Shown here: piece after piece, positions 53,694 through 63,012 of the stretch | How positions within the stretch are numbered: position 1 is the first letter of the stretch | Layout: each line of letters opens with the position of its first letter | Assembly: GCF_014193255.1 (NCBI RefSeq) | Contig: NZ_JACHZB010000002.1 | Location: forward strand, 868,001-932,000 | DNA: 64,000 nucleotides | Direction: 5' to 3' | Source: Rhizobium sp. BK196 | Lineage (GTDB): Bacteria > Pseudomonadota > Alphaproteobacteria > Rhizobiales > Rhizobiaceae | Notes under the pieces: generated by a model | What the model saw: the letters and a program-made list of their open reading frames with translations, nothing else | Told to the model about the DNA's origin: nothing | Databases searched by the model: none | Made by a program: the position numbers and the translations under genes

Positions 53694-54991
53694 GCGCCGC
53701 GGTCGATCAAAATCGCCAGATTGCTCTGGCGAAACTCTTCGGGGACAGAGGGCTGCCCCTGCCCCGTGGCATCACGTCCGTTTGCTCCGCCCATCCGCTG
53801 GTCATCGAGGCAACATTGCGACGTGCCGCCCGGCAGGGCGACGTGGTCCTGATCGAGGCAACCTGTAATCAAGTCAATCAGGAGGGCGGCTATACCGGTA
53901 TGACGCCGGCGGATTTCCGCGCCTTCATCGAACGAATTGCGGCAAGCGTCGGCTTTCCCGCCGCGCGCATCATTCTCGGCGGAGACCATCTCGGCCCGAA
54001 CCCGTGGCGGAAACTCAGCGCTGACGATGCCATGGCACGCGCCGAAGCCATGGTAAGAGCATATGTGGAAGCCGGCTTCGAAAAGCTGCATCTCGACACA
54101 TCAATGGGCTGCGCCGACGAACCTGTGGCTCTTGCCGATGAACTGACCGCAGCAAGAGCCGCGCGGCTGGCAGGGGCCGCCGAAGACGCCGCCCGCCGCA
54201 GCGGCCGTCGTCCGCCGGTCTATATCATCGGCACGGAAGTGCCGCCGCCGGGTGGCGCCACACATGCCCTGGACGAGATCGAGGTCACGCGACGGGAGGC
54301 CGCCGTGAAGACGCTTGACGTTCATCGTGAGGCTTTTACCCAGGCTGGGGTCGGTTACGCACTGGAGCGGGTAATCGCCATCGTCGTCCAGCCGGGCGTC
54401 GAGTTCGGCAACGCCAATGTCGCGCTCTACAGGCCCGAGCGCGCGCAAAAGCTGATCTCCGCGCTCGACGGGATGAAGGGACTGCTTTTCGAAGCCCATT
54501 CCACCGACTACCAGCCGGCAGCCGCGCTCTCGGCCCTGGTCGACGGCGGGTTTGCGATCCTGAAAGTCGGCCCCGGCCTGACCTTTGCATTGCGGGAGGC
54601 GCTCTACGGCCTCGACGCGATCGCCGCTATTCTCTCCGGGGACAAGAGAGCCGGCCGGCTGGCGGTGACCATGGAGGAGATCATGCTTGCTCAGCCCAGC
54701 CACTGGTCCGGCCATTACAGCGGCACGACTGACGAACAACGCCTGCAGCGACATTTCAGCTATAGCGATCGCATCCGGTACTATTGGCCCGACGCGCGGG
54801 CAGCAACGGCAGTCGACGAACTGCTCGCCCGGCTGCCCGACGCGATCCCGGAAACGCTAATCAGCCAGCATCTCGCTCGCCTCTACCCTGATGTGGTTGA
54901 AAAGCGTGTCGTGCCGAAAGCCCGCGATCTTTGCCTAGCTGCCATTGACGCGGCGCTGGCTCCTTACGCCACCGCGACGGCGCCTCGGTAG
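53690..54991 (+). CDS. GatZ/KbaZ-family protein (tagatose-bisphosphate aldolase non-catalytic subunit family)
   Basis: A 433-residue protein of the GatZ/KbaZ family. GITSVCSAHPLVIEATLRRA, EATCNQVNQEGGYTGMTPAD, ILGGDHLGPNPWRK and HLDTSMGCADEP are the conserved stretches. In E. coli these are accessory subunits of tagatose-1,6-bisphosphate aldolase, but no aldolase (GatY/KbaY) gene is in the window. Homologues in Agrobacterium have been reported, from memory, as tagatose-6-phosphate 4-epimerases, which would be a direct step to fructose-6-phosphate. It overlaps the AgaS gene and fits the next step. Confidence 0.9.
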   Translation: MSAAVDQNRQIALAKLFGDRGLPLPRGITSVCSAHPLVIEATLRRAARQGDVVLIEATCNQVNQEGGYTGMTPADFRAFIERIAASVGFPAARIILGGDHLGPNPWRKLSADDAMARAEAMVRAYVEAGFEKLHLDTSMGCADEPVALADELTAARAARLAGAAEDAARRSGRRPPVYIIGTEVPPPGGATHALDEIEVTRREAAVKTLDVHREAFTQAGVGYALERVIAIVVQPGVEFGNANVALYRPERAQKLISALDGMKGLLFEAHSTDYQPAAALSALVDGGFAILKVGPGLTFALREALYGLDAIAAILSGDKRAGRLAVTMEEIMLAQPSHWSGHYSGTTDEQRLQRHFSYSDRIRYYWPDARAATAVDELLARLPDAIPETLISQHLARLYPDVVEKRVVPKARDLCLAAIDAALAPYATATAPR

Positions 54992-55062
54992 AAGAGGCGT
55001 CGCATGTCGCTCTTTCCGAGCGAACGCAGATCCGAAATCAGATTTTTCAGCCGGAGACAGTT

Positions 55063-56133
55063 ATGGCGTCCGTAAACGTGGCAAACGTCCGCAAGAATTA
55101 TGGTCACTTCGAAGTGTTGCACGGGGTCGACATCGACATCCGCGATGGAGAATTCGTCATCCTCGTCGGACCCTCCGGTTGCGGCAAGTCGACCTTGCTG
55201 CGCATGATCGCAGGGCTTGAGGAGATTTCTGGCGGTAATGTTTCGATCGGCAGCAAGGTCGTCAACAATGTCGCTCCGAAGGAGCGCGACATTGCCATGG
55301 TCTTTCAGTCCTACGCGCTTTATCCGCATATGACGGTCGAAGCGAATATGGGATTTTCGCTGCGACTGGCGAAAGCGCCGAAAGAGCAGATCAAAGAGCG
55401 TGTCCGCGATGCGGCGCAGATCCTCGGCCTCGAACATCTCCTCGACCGCTACCCGAGAAATCTCTCCGGCGGCCAGCGGCAGCGTGTTGCCATGGGCCGC
55501 GCAATCGTGCGCCAGCCACAGGTCTTCCTCTTCGACGAGCCGTTGTCCAACCTCGACGCCAAGCTTCGCGTGCAAATGCGCTCCGAGATCAAGCAGCTGC
55601 ATCAGCGACTGAAAACGACGACCATATATGTGACGCATGATCAGATCGAAGCCATGACCATGGCCGACCGCATCGTCGTTATGCGCGATGGTTATGTTGA
55701 GCAGATCGGCTCACCGCTCGATCTCTACGACCGGCCGGCCAATCTCTTCGTCGCCGGTTTCATCGGTTCGCCGGGCATGAACGTCATCAAAGGCAAGATC
55801 AGCGCGTCCGGGCCGCTTGAATTCATCGCAGACGGAGGAGCGCACCTGCCGCTTCCGGAGACTGCCGCGGCAGCGCGTGGTACGGAAGTGGTCTACGGCA
55901 TCCGTCCGGAACATCTGATCGTCAGCCCGGAAGGCGTGAGCGCCGAGGTGGCGGTCATCGAACCGACAGGCGCTGAAACCCAGATTAACGCCAAGCTTGG
56001 ATCGGATCCCCTGGTGGCAACGGTGCGAGACCGGCTTTCCCTGCAGGCTGGCGATACCGTCAGGATGATGCCTGATCTCACCAAACTGCATCTCTTCGAC
56101 GCCAAAAGCGAAAAGCGCCTGTCGATCGGCTAG
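55063..56133 (+). CDS. sugar ABC transporter ATPase (UgpC/MsmK class)
   Basis: A 356-residue ATPase with a C-terminal TOBE/OB domain. Walker A GPSGCGKST lies near 37-45, signature LSGGQRQRVAMGRAI and Walker B VFLFDEPLSNLD follow, and the H-loop is in VTHDQIEAMTM. It ends the operon and should energise the permeases at 50951 and 51868. A spacing of about 70 bases from the GatZ-like gene carries its own GGAGACAG ribosome-binding site. Confidence 0.95.
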   Translation: MASVNVANVRKNYGHFEVLHGVDIDIRDGEFVILVGPSGCGKSTLLRMIAGLEEISGGNVSIGSKVVNNVAPKERDIAMVFQSYALYPHMTVEANMGFSLRLAKAPKEQIKERVRDAAQILGLEHLLDRYPRNLSGGQRQRVAMGRAIVRQPQVFLFDEPLSNLDAKLRVQMRSEIKQLHQRLKTTTIYVTHDQIEAMTMADRIVVMRDGYVEQIGSPLDLYDRPANLFVAGFIGSPGMNVIKGKISASGPLEFIADGGAHLPLPETAAAARGTEVVYGIRPEHLIVSPEGVSAEVAVIEPTGAETQINAKLGSDPLVATVRDRLSLQAGDTVRMMPDLTKLHLFDAKSEKRLSIG

Positions 56134-56209
56134 CACCTCCTTTGGGCCACTGAACGAAAACGGCGCGGCGATGATCGCCACGCTGCGCCTTGCATTAACG
56201 GTTCGAGCT

Positions 56210-58438
56210 TTAGAACTCTTCCCAATTGTCGCCCTTCGTATCAAGTGCGCTATTTCCTGAGAAAGCAGAGGCGATCTTGCGGCCGAGGGCGCGAACCGGT
56301 GACGGCGCCGGTGCATCGTTTCGCGCGGCGGCACGAGGTGCTGCAGAACGCGGAGCATGACCGGTCTCGTTCAGCTTGAACTGGGCAAGAAGCTCGTTGA
56401 GCGAAGCGACCTCCTTCGCAAGGTTGTGACTTGCGGCAGTCGACTCTTCGACCATCGCAGCGTTTTTCTGCGTATCCTGGTCCATTTGATTGACGGCCAG
56501 GTTGATCTGGTCGAGACCGGAGGACTGTTCCTGCGATGCTTCGACGATCGCGGCGATATGGCGGTTGATTTCCTGGACCTCGGCGGCGATCGCTTCCAGA
56601 GCCCTGCCGGTTTCGCCGACGAGACCGACACCGGAATTGACCTGTTCGCTCGACGTGTTGATCAGCGACTTGATCTCCTTGGCGGCGTTTGCCGAGCGCT
56701 GGGCGAGTTCACGCACTTCCTGGGCGACGACCGCAAATCCCTTGCCGGCTTCACCGGCACGGGCGGCTTCGACGCCCGCGTTCAAAGCGAGAAGGTTGGT
56801 CTGAAAAGCGATATCGTCGATGACGCCGATGATGTTGGAGATCTCGCCCGAGGACTTTTCGATCTGCTGCATGGCCGAAACCGCTTTGCGGACGACTTCG
56901 CCGGATTTTTCCGCGCCAGTCTTGGCGCGTGAGACGAGCTCTCCGACTTCCTTCGCACGCTTGCTCGAATCCTTCACCGTCGTGGTGATTTCTTCGAGGG
57001 CAGCAGCGGTTTCCTCGAGCGCTGCCGCCTGCTGTTCCGTGCGCTTGGCAAGGTCGTCGGCGGCCGACTTGATTTCGTTTGCTCCGGAGTCGATACCGCG
57101 CGCATTCTGCGACACCCGGTTCAACGCCGATTGCAGCTTGTCGGCGGAGTTGTTGAAGTCGCTGCGAACGCCATCGAGCTTCGTCACGAAGGGCTGATCG
57201 ATGCGATAGGACACATCGCCGTCGGCGAGCTTGGCGAGACCGACGGCAAGGTTGTCGACGGCAAACTGCACATCGGCAGCATCTTTCGCCTTTTCCTTCT
57301 CCCGCTCGATCTGCTCCCTTTCGCTCATGCTGCGATTGGCTTCTGCCTCCTGCTCGAGGCGAACCCGCTCGATCGCATTCTGCTTGAAGACCTGAACAGC
57401 GCGCGCCATGGCGCCTATTTCATCCGGCCGGGCCTGACCCTGAACCTCGACATCGAGATCGCCTGCAGCCAGACGCGCCATCGTGCTGGTCGTCTTCTTG
57501 ATAACCGCAGCAATCGATCGCGCAAAGACGAGGAAGCCAACAAGCGAAATCAGCGAGACGATAACCGTACCGATCGCAGCCATCCAGAGCGCCTGCCGCG
57601 ACGCTTCAACGACCTCCGTCACATTGGAGCCGATTTCGAAAACGCCGATCTTGCGGCCGGAGAAATCTTCGAACGGAATGGCCGCGACTTCATAGTCCTT
57701 ATCGCCGAGAATCGCGTGGACACGGACGCGGTCACCGTTGAATGCTGCCTGCAACTGCTCTTGAGTGAGAATTGCCTTGTCGCCGAAAGTCGAGGCCTGT
57801 GATACGAATTTCCCGTCCTGAAGGATATGGACTGCAACGGCCGCATCGACCGACTGCGCCAGCGGCGCAAAATAGTCGTTGGTGAGCGAGGTGCCGACAT
57901 CGACGATGCCGACGGTCTTGCCGTCCTTGATGACGGGAGCCGAAGCAAACATGCTGACGGCGGTCCGCCCAGGTTCGATGCCGGCGCTCAGCTTACCCTG
58001 CGTTAGTGCTGCAACGATCGTCTTGCGACGTCCCTTGAGATCGTCGCCAAAAGTATCCGGCGCATGGATACGTGCAACGGCCATGCCATCGGAATTGCTG
58101 AAGGTGATGAGCTGAAGGCCCTGCGCTTTGATCGCCGGTAGGCTCGCAGTATATTTTGCAAGAAGGGATGCGCGATCATTCTTGCTGATCAGATCAGCCG
58201 TTTCAGGCTCGCCGGCAAGGGTTACCGCAAGCCCGGCTGCCGCCCGCTTCTGAGCCTCCATATCCGCCTGGATTACATGCAGATCCGACGAAAGCTCCTT
58301 CTGAAGCGATTGATCGCTCATCGCATTCTGACGATACCAGGCAAGACCACCGATTGCCGCGCTCGCAAACATAACGGCCGCAAATCCATAGGCCGTGATG
58401 CGGATCCATATCGGCCGCTTGATCTCTTCCGCGTTCAT
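56210..58438 (-). CDS. methyl-accepting chemotaxis protein
   Basis: A 742-residue chemoreceptor. TM1 lies near 13-31, a periplasmic Cache-type sensor follows ([47 protein letters not shown]), TM2 near 280-305, then a HAMP domain and a second HAMP-like segment ([13 protein letters not shown]). The signalling hairpin carries [20 protein letters not shown] and [17 protein letters not shown]. The C-terminus ends NWEEF, matching the pentapeptide that tethers CheR and CheB. It lies convergent with the amino-sugar operon, so it could sense a related compound; this is inference. Confidence 0.95.
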   Translation of the reverse strand: MNAEEIKRPIWIRITAYGFAAVMFASAAIGGLAWYRQNAMSDQSLQKELSSDLHVIQADMEAQKRAAAGLAVTLAGEPETADLISKNDRASLLAKYTASLPAIKAQGLQLITFSNSDGMAVARIHAPDTFGDDLKGRRKTIVAALTQGKLSAGIEPGRTAVSMFASAPVIKDGKTVGIVDVGTSLTNDYFAPLAQSVDAAVAVHILQDGKFVSQASTFGDKAILTQEQLQAAFNGDRVRVHAILGDKDYEVAAIPFEDFSGRKIGVFEIGSNVTEVVEASRQALWMAAIGTVIVSLISLVGFLVFARSIAAVIKKTTSTMARLAAGDLDVEVQGQARPDEIGAMARAVQVFKQNAIERVRLEQEAEANRSMSEREQIEREKEKAKDAADVQFAVDNLAVGLAKLADGDVSYRIDQPFVTKLDGVRSDFNNSADKLQSALNRVSQNARGIDSGANEIKSAADDLAKRTEQQAAALEETAAALEEITTTVKDSSKRAKEVGELVSRAKTGAEKSGEVVRKAVSAMQQIEKSSGEISNIIGVIDDIAFQTNLLALNAGVEAARAGEAGKGFAVVAQEVRELAQRSANAAKEIKSLINTSSEQVNSGVGLVGETGRALEAIAAEVQEINRHIAAIVEASQEQSSGLDQINLAVNQMDQDTQKNAAMVEESTAASHNLAKEVASLNELLAQFKLNETGHAPRSAAPRAAARNDAPAPSPVRALGRKIASAFSGNSALDTKGDNWEEF

Positions 58439-58730
58439 GACGTCCCCTCAAATATCGATGCCCTTAATTCTTGAGGGGAAAACTTGTTTTTTACTTAATT
58501 TCGGATGGTCAATATTCAGTAACGAACTGCAGCTTTGCGTCGCTGATGATACCGTGTTCAGCCGCGCCTCAGGTTCATGCACGGCGGTTTATTTCTTTAT
58601 AAATCAAAGAGTTTTCTATCCTCACCCAATCGGGTGATGCTCAAGTATCGATCCCTTCTCTAAAAGATCAGGCTGGACTAATATTCGGCCTCGGCCGCTC
58701 ATATGACTTTGCCAATCGAGAGACAGTCAA
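58439..58730. promoter_or_regulatory. divergent region between the chemoreceptor and LuxR genes
   Basis: About 290 AT-rich bases that should carry the promoters of both genes. No clear operator repeat or terminator was found. Confidence 0.35.
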
Positions 58731-59870
58731 ATGGAGCATACGGATATTGTCAATGCGATCTACCAGGCTTCTGTAAACATACAGTTGTGGTCGAGTACTC
58801 TATGCGCGGTTGTCGATTATGTCGGAGCAACAGCCGGCAATATTGTCTATCAGGCACCTGATGGGAAAAGCAGCTTTCTGATCCCCGGCCGGATGCGCGA
58901 AGATCTGAACGATCTCTACCTGCAACATTACGCCGGCAATCCCTATGCAAGGGCGTTCGAGAAAATTCAGCCGGACCATGTGGCAATCGGCAATGAACTC
59001 ATCGACGATGCTGCCGTTCGACAGACCGCTTATTATGCAGACATCTGCGCGCCTCAGAATATCTACAATCAGCTCTTCGTTCCCCACGCCAGCCTGCATG
59101 AACGCGGTGGCATCGGCGGGGTAGCGCTTTTTCTCTCCAAAACCCAGGATGCGGAAAACGCCCAGGCTGCCCGGAAGCTCCTGCAGTTGACGCCGCACCT
59201 TTCCCGTTCGATAGAGCTTTCCCTTCTCGTCGGAAGCATAAGGCATGAGGCCAGCCTTCTGCAGCGGCTGCTCGAAGCTCTGCCGGATGCCGCCATGCTG
59301 CTTGATGACCAGGGCGAGATTGTTCTGTTGAACTCCGCCGCTGAAGACATCCTGAGACGCGGCGACGGCCTTTCGATCAACAGACATGAGCGCATGGCGC
59401 TGCCGAGCATTTCCAGCAGCTCTAAGGCTCTGACCCACGCGATCCGGCAAGCCATCGAAATCGCAGGCGGCTCCGCCGCGCAATTACACGGCGCAGTGCA
59501 GATTCTCCGGCCGTCGGGCCTGCCACCCTACCTCGCGCAGGTTACTCCCTTGCCGCCAAATTCCTTTGTCGCCTGGGATTCGGCAGATTCCGGCGCCCGC
59601 GTGCTTCTTCAGATCGTCGATGCGGAAAGCCGGGCCACCGGGCAGGCAGAACAGCTCCGCAGCATCTTCAGCCTGACTGCTGCGGAAACGAAGGTAGCTG
59701 TACTCGTCGGCTGCGGATTCTCAGTTCCAGAGACCGCCCGGATGCTTGCCCTTTCTCCCAATACCGTCAAAACGCATACGGCACGGCTTCTGTCCAAGAC
59801 AGGTGTGCGATCTCAAGCGGCATTTGCGCGGCTAATGGCTTCCGTTCCTGCGCGGCCGGGTCGGCCTTAG
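58731..59870 (+). CDS. LuxR-family transcriptional regulator with PAS-like sensor
   Basis: A 379-residue protein. A GAF/PAS-like N-terminal region (about 1-165) is followed by a PAS-like segment (LLEALPDAAMLLDDQGEIVL, LNSAAEDILRRGDGLS). The C-terminal LuxR helix-turn-helix has FSLTAAETKVAVLVGCGFSV and LALSPNTVKTHTARLLSKTG. No phosphate-accepting receiver domain and no homoserine-lactone motif is seen, so the signal is unknown. It stands alone between the chemoreceptor and an MFS gene. Confidence 0.9.
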   Translation: MEHTDIVNAIYQASVNIQLWSSTLCAVVDYVGATAGNIVYQAPDGKSSFLIPGRMREDLNDLYLQHYAGNPYARAFEKIQPDHVAIGNELIDDAAVRQTAYYADICAPQNIYNQLFVPHASLHERGGIGGVALFLSKTQDAENAQAARKLLQLTPHLSRSIELSLLVGSIRHEASLLQRLLEALPDAAMLLDDQGEIVLLNSAAEDILRRGDGLSINRHERMALPSISSSSKALTHAIRQAIEIAGGSAAQLHGAVQILRPSGLPPYLAQVTPLPPNSFVAWDSADSGARVLLQIVDAESRATGQAEQLRSIFSLTAAETKVAVLVGCGFSVPETARMLALSPNTVKTHTARLLSKTGVRSQAAFARLMASVPARPGRP

Positions 59871-60192
59871 TCTGTCTCCATCGAGGCCCGGGCCGTAGCA
59901 AGGGTCAGCGCCAGCGCGGCGATGGGACTTGAACATCATATTTTTCTGCCGGGCTCGTTACGGTCGAGGCTGGCTAAGCCCGCACACCGCGAAAGGTCAG
60001 ATATACGATGGTTTGACGTCCTGCTTACGGCTGTCAGAACAGAACGCGAGCATCTGCCGACACCTCGTAAAGGTTGCTGTTGCGGTTGTCATCAACAAGA
60101 TATATCTCAAAAATGCCACTCGAAATTGTCTTTTTCGCCGTCGTTGCGATTAAGGTCCAACTCCCGAACCGATCACATCCTGGAGCGATCGA
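59871..60192. other. 322-base gap before the MFS gene
   Basis: No convincing gene; short frames at 59922-60278 and 60074-60328 have no recognisable features and overlap the MFS gene start. The region should hold its promoter. No terminator with a T-run was seen after the LuxR gene. Confidence 0.35.
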
Positions 60193-61383
60193 ATGCACGT
60201 CCAGCCGCAACATCGGATCTATGTCTGCTTCTTTCTCTTCGCGATCTCGATGGGAGCGCTGCTCTCGCGCTTGCCTGACCTTCAGGATGCCTTGGGCGTC
60301 AACAAGTCCGAACTCGGCCTCACGCTGATCGGCGCGGCGATCGGCGCGCTGATTTCCCTGACATTCGCGTCACCGCTCATTGCCCGCGTCGGCGCACGCA
60401 GGACGGCGTTTCTGACGGTGCTCGGCACGTCTGCGCTGCTGGCGACGATCCCCTGGACCAATACCGCCTGGCTCGTCTTCTTCATTCTGCTCTGCGAAGG
60501 GTTGCTCGCCGGAGCGCTGGAGATCAATCTGAATGTGGAGATCGATCGGATCGAAGCCCGGCTCGGCCGCGGCGTGATGAACAGAGCGCACGGCTTCTGG
60601 AGCCTTGGATTCTTCCTGACCGCTCTCGTCGGTTCTGCCCTCCGTCAGGCGGGCGTTCCGATGCATCTGCATCTCGCGCTGACATTCACTTTCGTTTTGA
60701 TCGTCGGCATTGTCGTCATCTCCGGCATTGAGAATGCACCGGCCCGTGCTGGGGTCAAACATGTGGAAGGTGCAAGCATAGCGTTGCCGACATGGGGGCT
60801 TATGCCCCTTTGCATTATCGGTATTGCCGCCTTCCTGGTGGAAGGCGCCGGCATCGACTGGTCGGCTATCTATATGCGCGACGCCTTCACAGTCGAGCCC
60901 TTTATCGGTGGTCTCGGGCTCACGCTGTTCACTTTCTTTATGGCCGCAGCCCGACTGTTCGTCGACCCGCTTGTCGACCGGTTTGGTGCTCGCGCCGTTG
61001 CGACCTTTCTCCTGGTTCTCTCGGTAGGGGGCGTCTGCGCCGTCTGGCTTGCGCCGCACCCCTATGTCGCACTCTTCGGTTTCGCCCTGATGGGCGCCGG
61101 TTGTAGCGCAGTCTATCCCCTTGCCGTTTCCGCAGCGGCACAGCGGACCGACCGCCCGGCCCATCTCAATGTCGCGGCCCTCGGACAAATGTCCTTCGTC
61201 GTGTTCTTCCTGGCGCCGCCATTGCTTGGCTTCGTCGCCGAACATGCCGGCATCAGGATCTCGTTCCTTGTCTGCCTGCCGGTTATCATCGCGGCTCTGT
61301 GTCTGACGAGAGCGCTGAAGCCGCGCGGAATTGACAACAAGGCGAGAATCGAGAGCGAAGCCAATCAAGCAGCGCGTGTGTGA
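60193..61383 (+). CDS. MFS transporter (YbjJ-like)
   Basis: A 396-residue secondary transporter with about 12 helices in two halves. ISMGALLSRLPDLQDALGVN and IARVGARRTAFLTVLG (loop 2-3 motif) resemble the YbjJ-like subgroup. The second half has MAAARLFVDPLVDRFGARAV, the repeat of the same motif. The substrate is unknown. The ATG follows GGAGCGATCG. The neighbours give no operon clue. Confidence 0.92.
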   Translation: MHVQPQHRIYVCFFLFAISMGALLSRLPDLQDALGVNKSELGLTLIGAAIGALISLTFASPLIARVGARRTAFLTVLGTSALLATIPWTNTAWLVFFILLCEGLLAGALEINLNVEIDRIEARLGRGVMNRAHGFWSLGFFLTALVGSALRQAGVPMHLHLALTFTFVLIVGIVVISGIENAPARAGVKHVEGASIALPTWGLMPLCIIGIAAFLVEGAGIDWSAIYMRDAFTVEPFIGGLGLTLFTFFMAAARLFVDPLVDRFGARAVATFLLVLSVGGVCAVWLAPHPYVALFGFALMGAGCSAVYPLAVSAAAQRTDRPAHLNVAALGQMSFVVFFLAPPLLGFVAEHAGIRISFLVCLPVIIAALCLTRALKPRGIDNKARIESEANQAARV

Positions 61384-61640
61384 TCGGCTATGGCTGGCCA
61401 AGCTCGGGCTTGGTCAGGCCGGCCAGAAGAATGGCGAAGGGCGAGCGTACAGGGCAACCTCTGGATGCCTGCCTCCACCTTTTCGCCTTTCGACACATCG
61501 TGGACATGGACACCGGGGATCGTTTATTCGCTGACGAGCACGAGGCAAATCCTGTGGAATGTTTGTCGACACAGTGCCCGCAACCGTCCTATGCTGGAAT
61601 CAATCATCTAATTTCGGCAAAAAAATAACGGATATATAGC

Positions 61641-62786
61641 GTGTCTCTCCCAGCTTGGTCCCACTCCGTCGCAGCCATTGCAGATGAGGAACGAAACAGT
61701 CGGCTGTCTCGCTTGCGCGAGCGCATGGAAGCGCATGGCATTGCCGCCACGCTGCTTGGCCCAACCGAGAGTCTACGCTATTTCACCGGACTCGCCTGGC
61801 ACCTGAGCGAGCGGCTGCTCGGCGCGGTCGTGACGGACGACAAGCTCACGTACATCGTACCCGGTTTTGAGCGCAGCCGCGTCGAGACGCTGCCACATCT
61901 GCCCGGTGAGATCGCCGTCTGGGAAGAAGAAGAAAGCCCTGCCGCATTGGTATCGCGGCTCGTCGGCCCGTCCGGCAAGCTCGCGCTCGACGATGCGTTA
62001 CCGCTCGCCTTCTACCACGCCTTTACGAAAGAGATGGGGGCGACCCGCCTTGCCGATGCAGGGCCTGCCATCCATGCACTACGCGCCATCAAATCGCCGG
62101 CGGAAATTGCCCTCATCCGGTATGCGATGGGCATCACGCTGGATATTCACCACAAGGTCCGCAACATCCTTGCCCCCGGCACAGCAGCCTCGGATGTGGT
62201 CCGTTTCATCGACCAGCAGCATCGTTTGGCCGGCGCCGATGGCGGCTCGACCTTCTGTATCGTCTCCTTCGGTGAAGCGACTGCACTGCCACATGGGGCG
62301 GACGGCGAACAGATCCTGCAGGCGGGTGACGTCATTCTCGTCGATACGGGCTGCCGGATCGATGGCTATCATTCCGACCTGACACGCACCTATATGCTGG
62401 ACGAGGGCAATAACGCGTTCGAACGCGCCTGGGCGATCGAACGCGAGGGCCAGGAGGCCGTTTTCGATGCGGCAAAACTCGGTGCGGCCTGCGAAAGCCT
62501 TGATGCCGCTGCCCGAAACACTTTCGCGCGCCACGGCCTCGGTCCGGACTACCGCCTGCCTGGCTTGCCGCATCGCGCCGGTCACGGTCTCGGCCTCGAA
62601 ATCCATGAAGCGCCTTATATCGTCCGAGGCAACAAAACTCCGCTGGCCCCAGGAATGTGCTTTTCGAACGAGCCGATGATCGTCTTTCCGGGGGAATTTG
62701 GTGTCCGCCTGGAAGACCATGTGCATATGACCGAGAACGGTCCCTGCTGGTTTACGACGCCGGCTGCAAATCCTTACGCAGTCTGA
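61641..62786 (+). CDS. M24-family metallopeptidase (Xaa-Pro aminopeptidase/creatinase-like)
   Basis: A 381-residue pita-bread-fold enzyme. The N-terminal creatinase-like domain (LLGPTESLRYFTGLAWHLSE) precedes the catalytic domain with the five metal ligands: two aspartates in VDTGCRIDGYHSDLTRT, a histidine in GHGLGLEIHEAPYI, and glutamates in FSNEPMIVFPGEF and RLEDHVHMTE. It should cleave X-Pro or an amide such as in creatine-like substrates in the cytoplasm. The GTG start at 61641 has weak upstream signals. Confidence 0.9.
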   Translation: MSLPAWSHSVAAIADEERNSRLSRLRERMEAHGIAATLLGPTESLRYFTGLAWHLSERLLGAVVTDDKLTYIVPGFERSRVETLPHLPGEIAVWEEEESPAALVSRLVGPSGKLALDDALPLAFYHAFTKEMGATRLADAGPAIHALRAIKSPAEIALIRYAMGITLDIHHKVRNILAPGTAASDVVRFIDQQHRLAGADGGSTFCIVSFGEATALPHGADGEQILQAGDVILVDTGCRIDGYHSDLTRTYMLDEGNNAFERAWAIEREGQEAVFDAAKLGAACESLDAAARNTFARHGLGPDYRLPGLPHRAGHGLGLEIHEAPYIVRGNKTPLAPGMCFSNEPMIVFPGEFGVRLEDHVHMTENGPCWFTTPAANPYAV

Positions 62787-63012
62787 GTTCCATTCCGAAG
62801 ACATGCGTAGCCTGGTCACAGATGCTGCCACGTGCCGCTGCATCAAGCTGAGCCGAGGTCCGCGACAACAGCCCGCAGAAGGCGCACGTCGGCGACCACG
62901 GAAGGACCACTTTGCGGATCAAAGATCTTGCTGACATGTTTCGTCATCACAGCAGCGTAACAGGCTAGGCCGTCGCATCGGCAGATCAGACAGATCCAGG
63001 ATGGAGCAAAGA
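62787..63012. promoter_or_regulatory. gap upstream of phnM
   Basis: About 225 bases with no gene. A loose direct repeat (CTGACAT at 62931 and CGTCATC a little after) slightly resembles a Pho box but matches poorly. GGAG at 63003-63006 is the likely ribosome-binding site for a start at 63013. Confidence 0.3.

Noticed and set aside
62925..62960. Pho box upstream of phnM
   Set aside because: Half-sites match the consensus poorly and the spacing is wrong.
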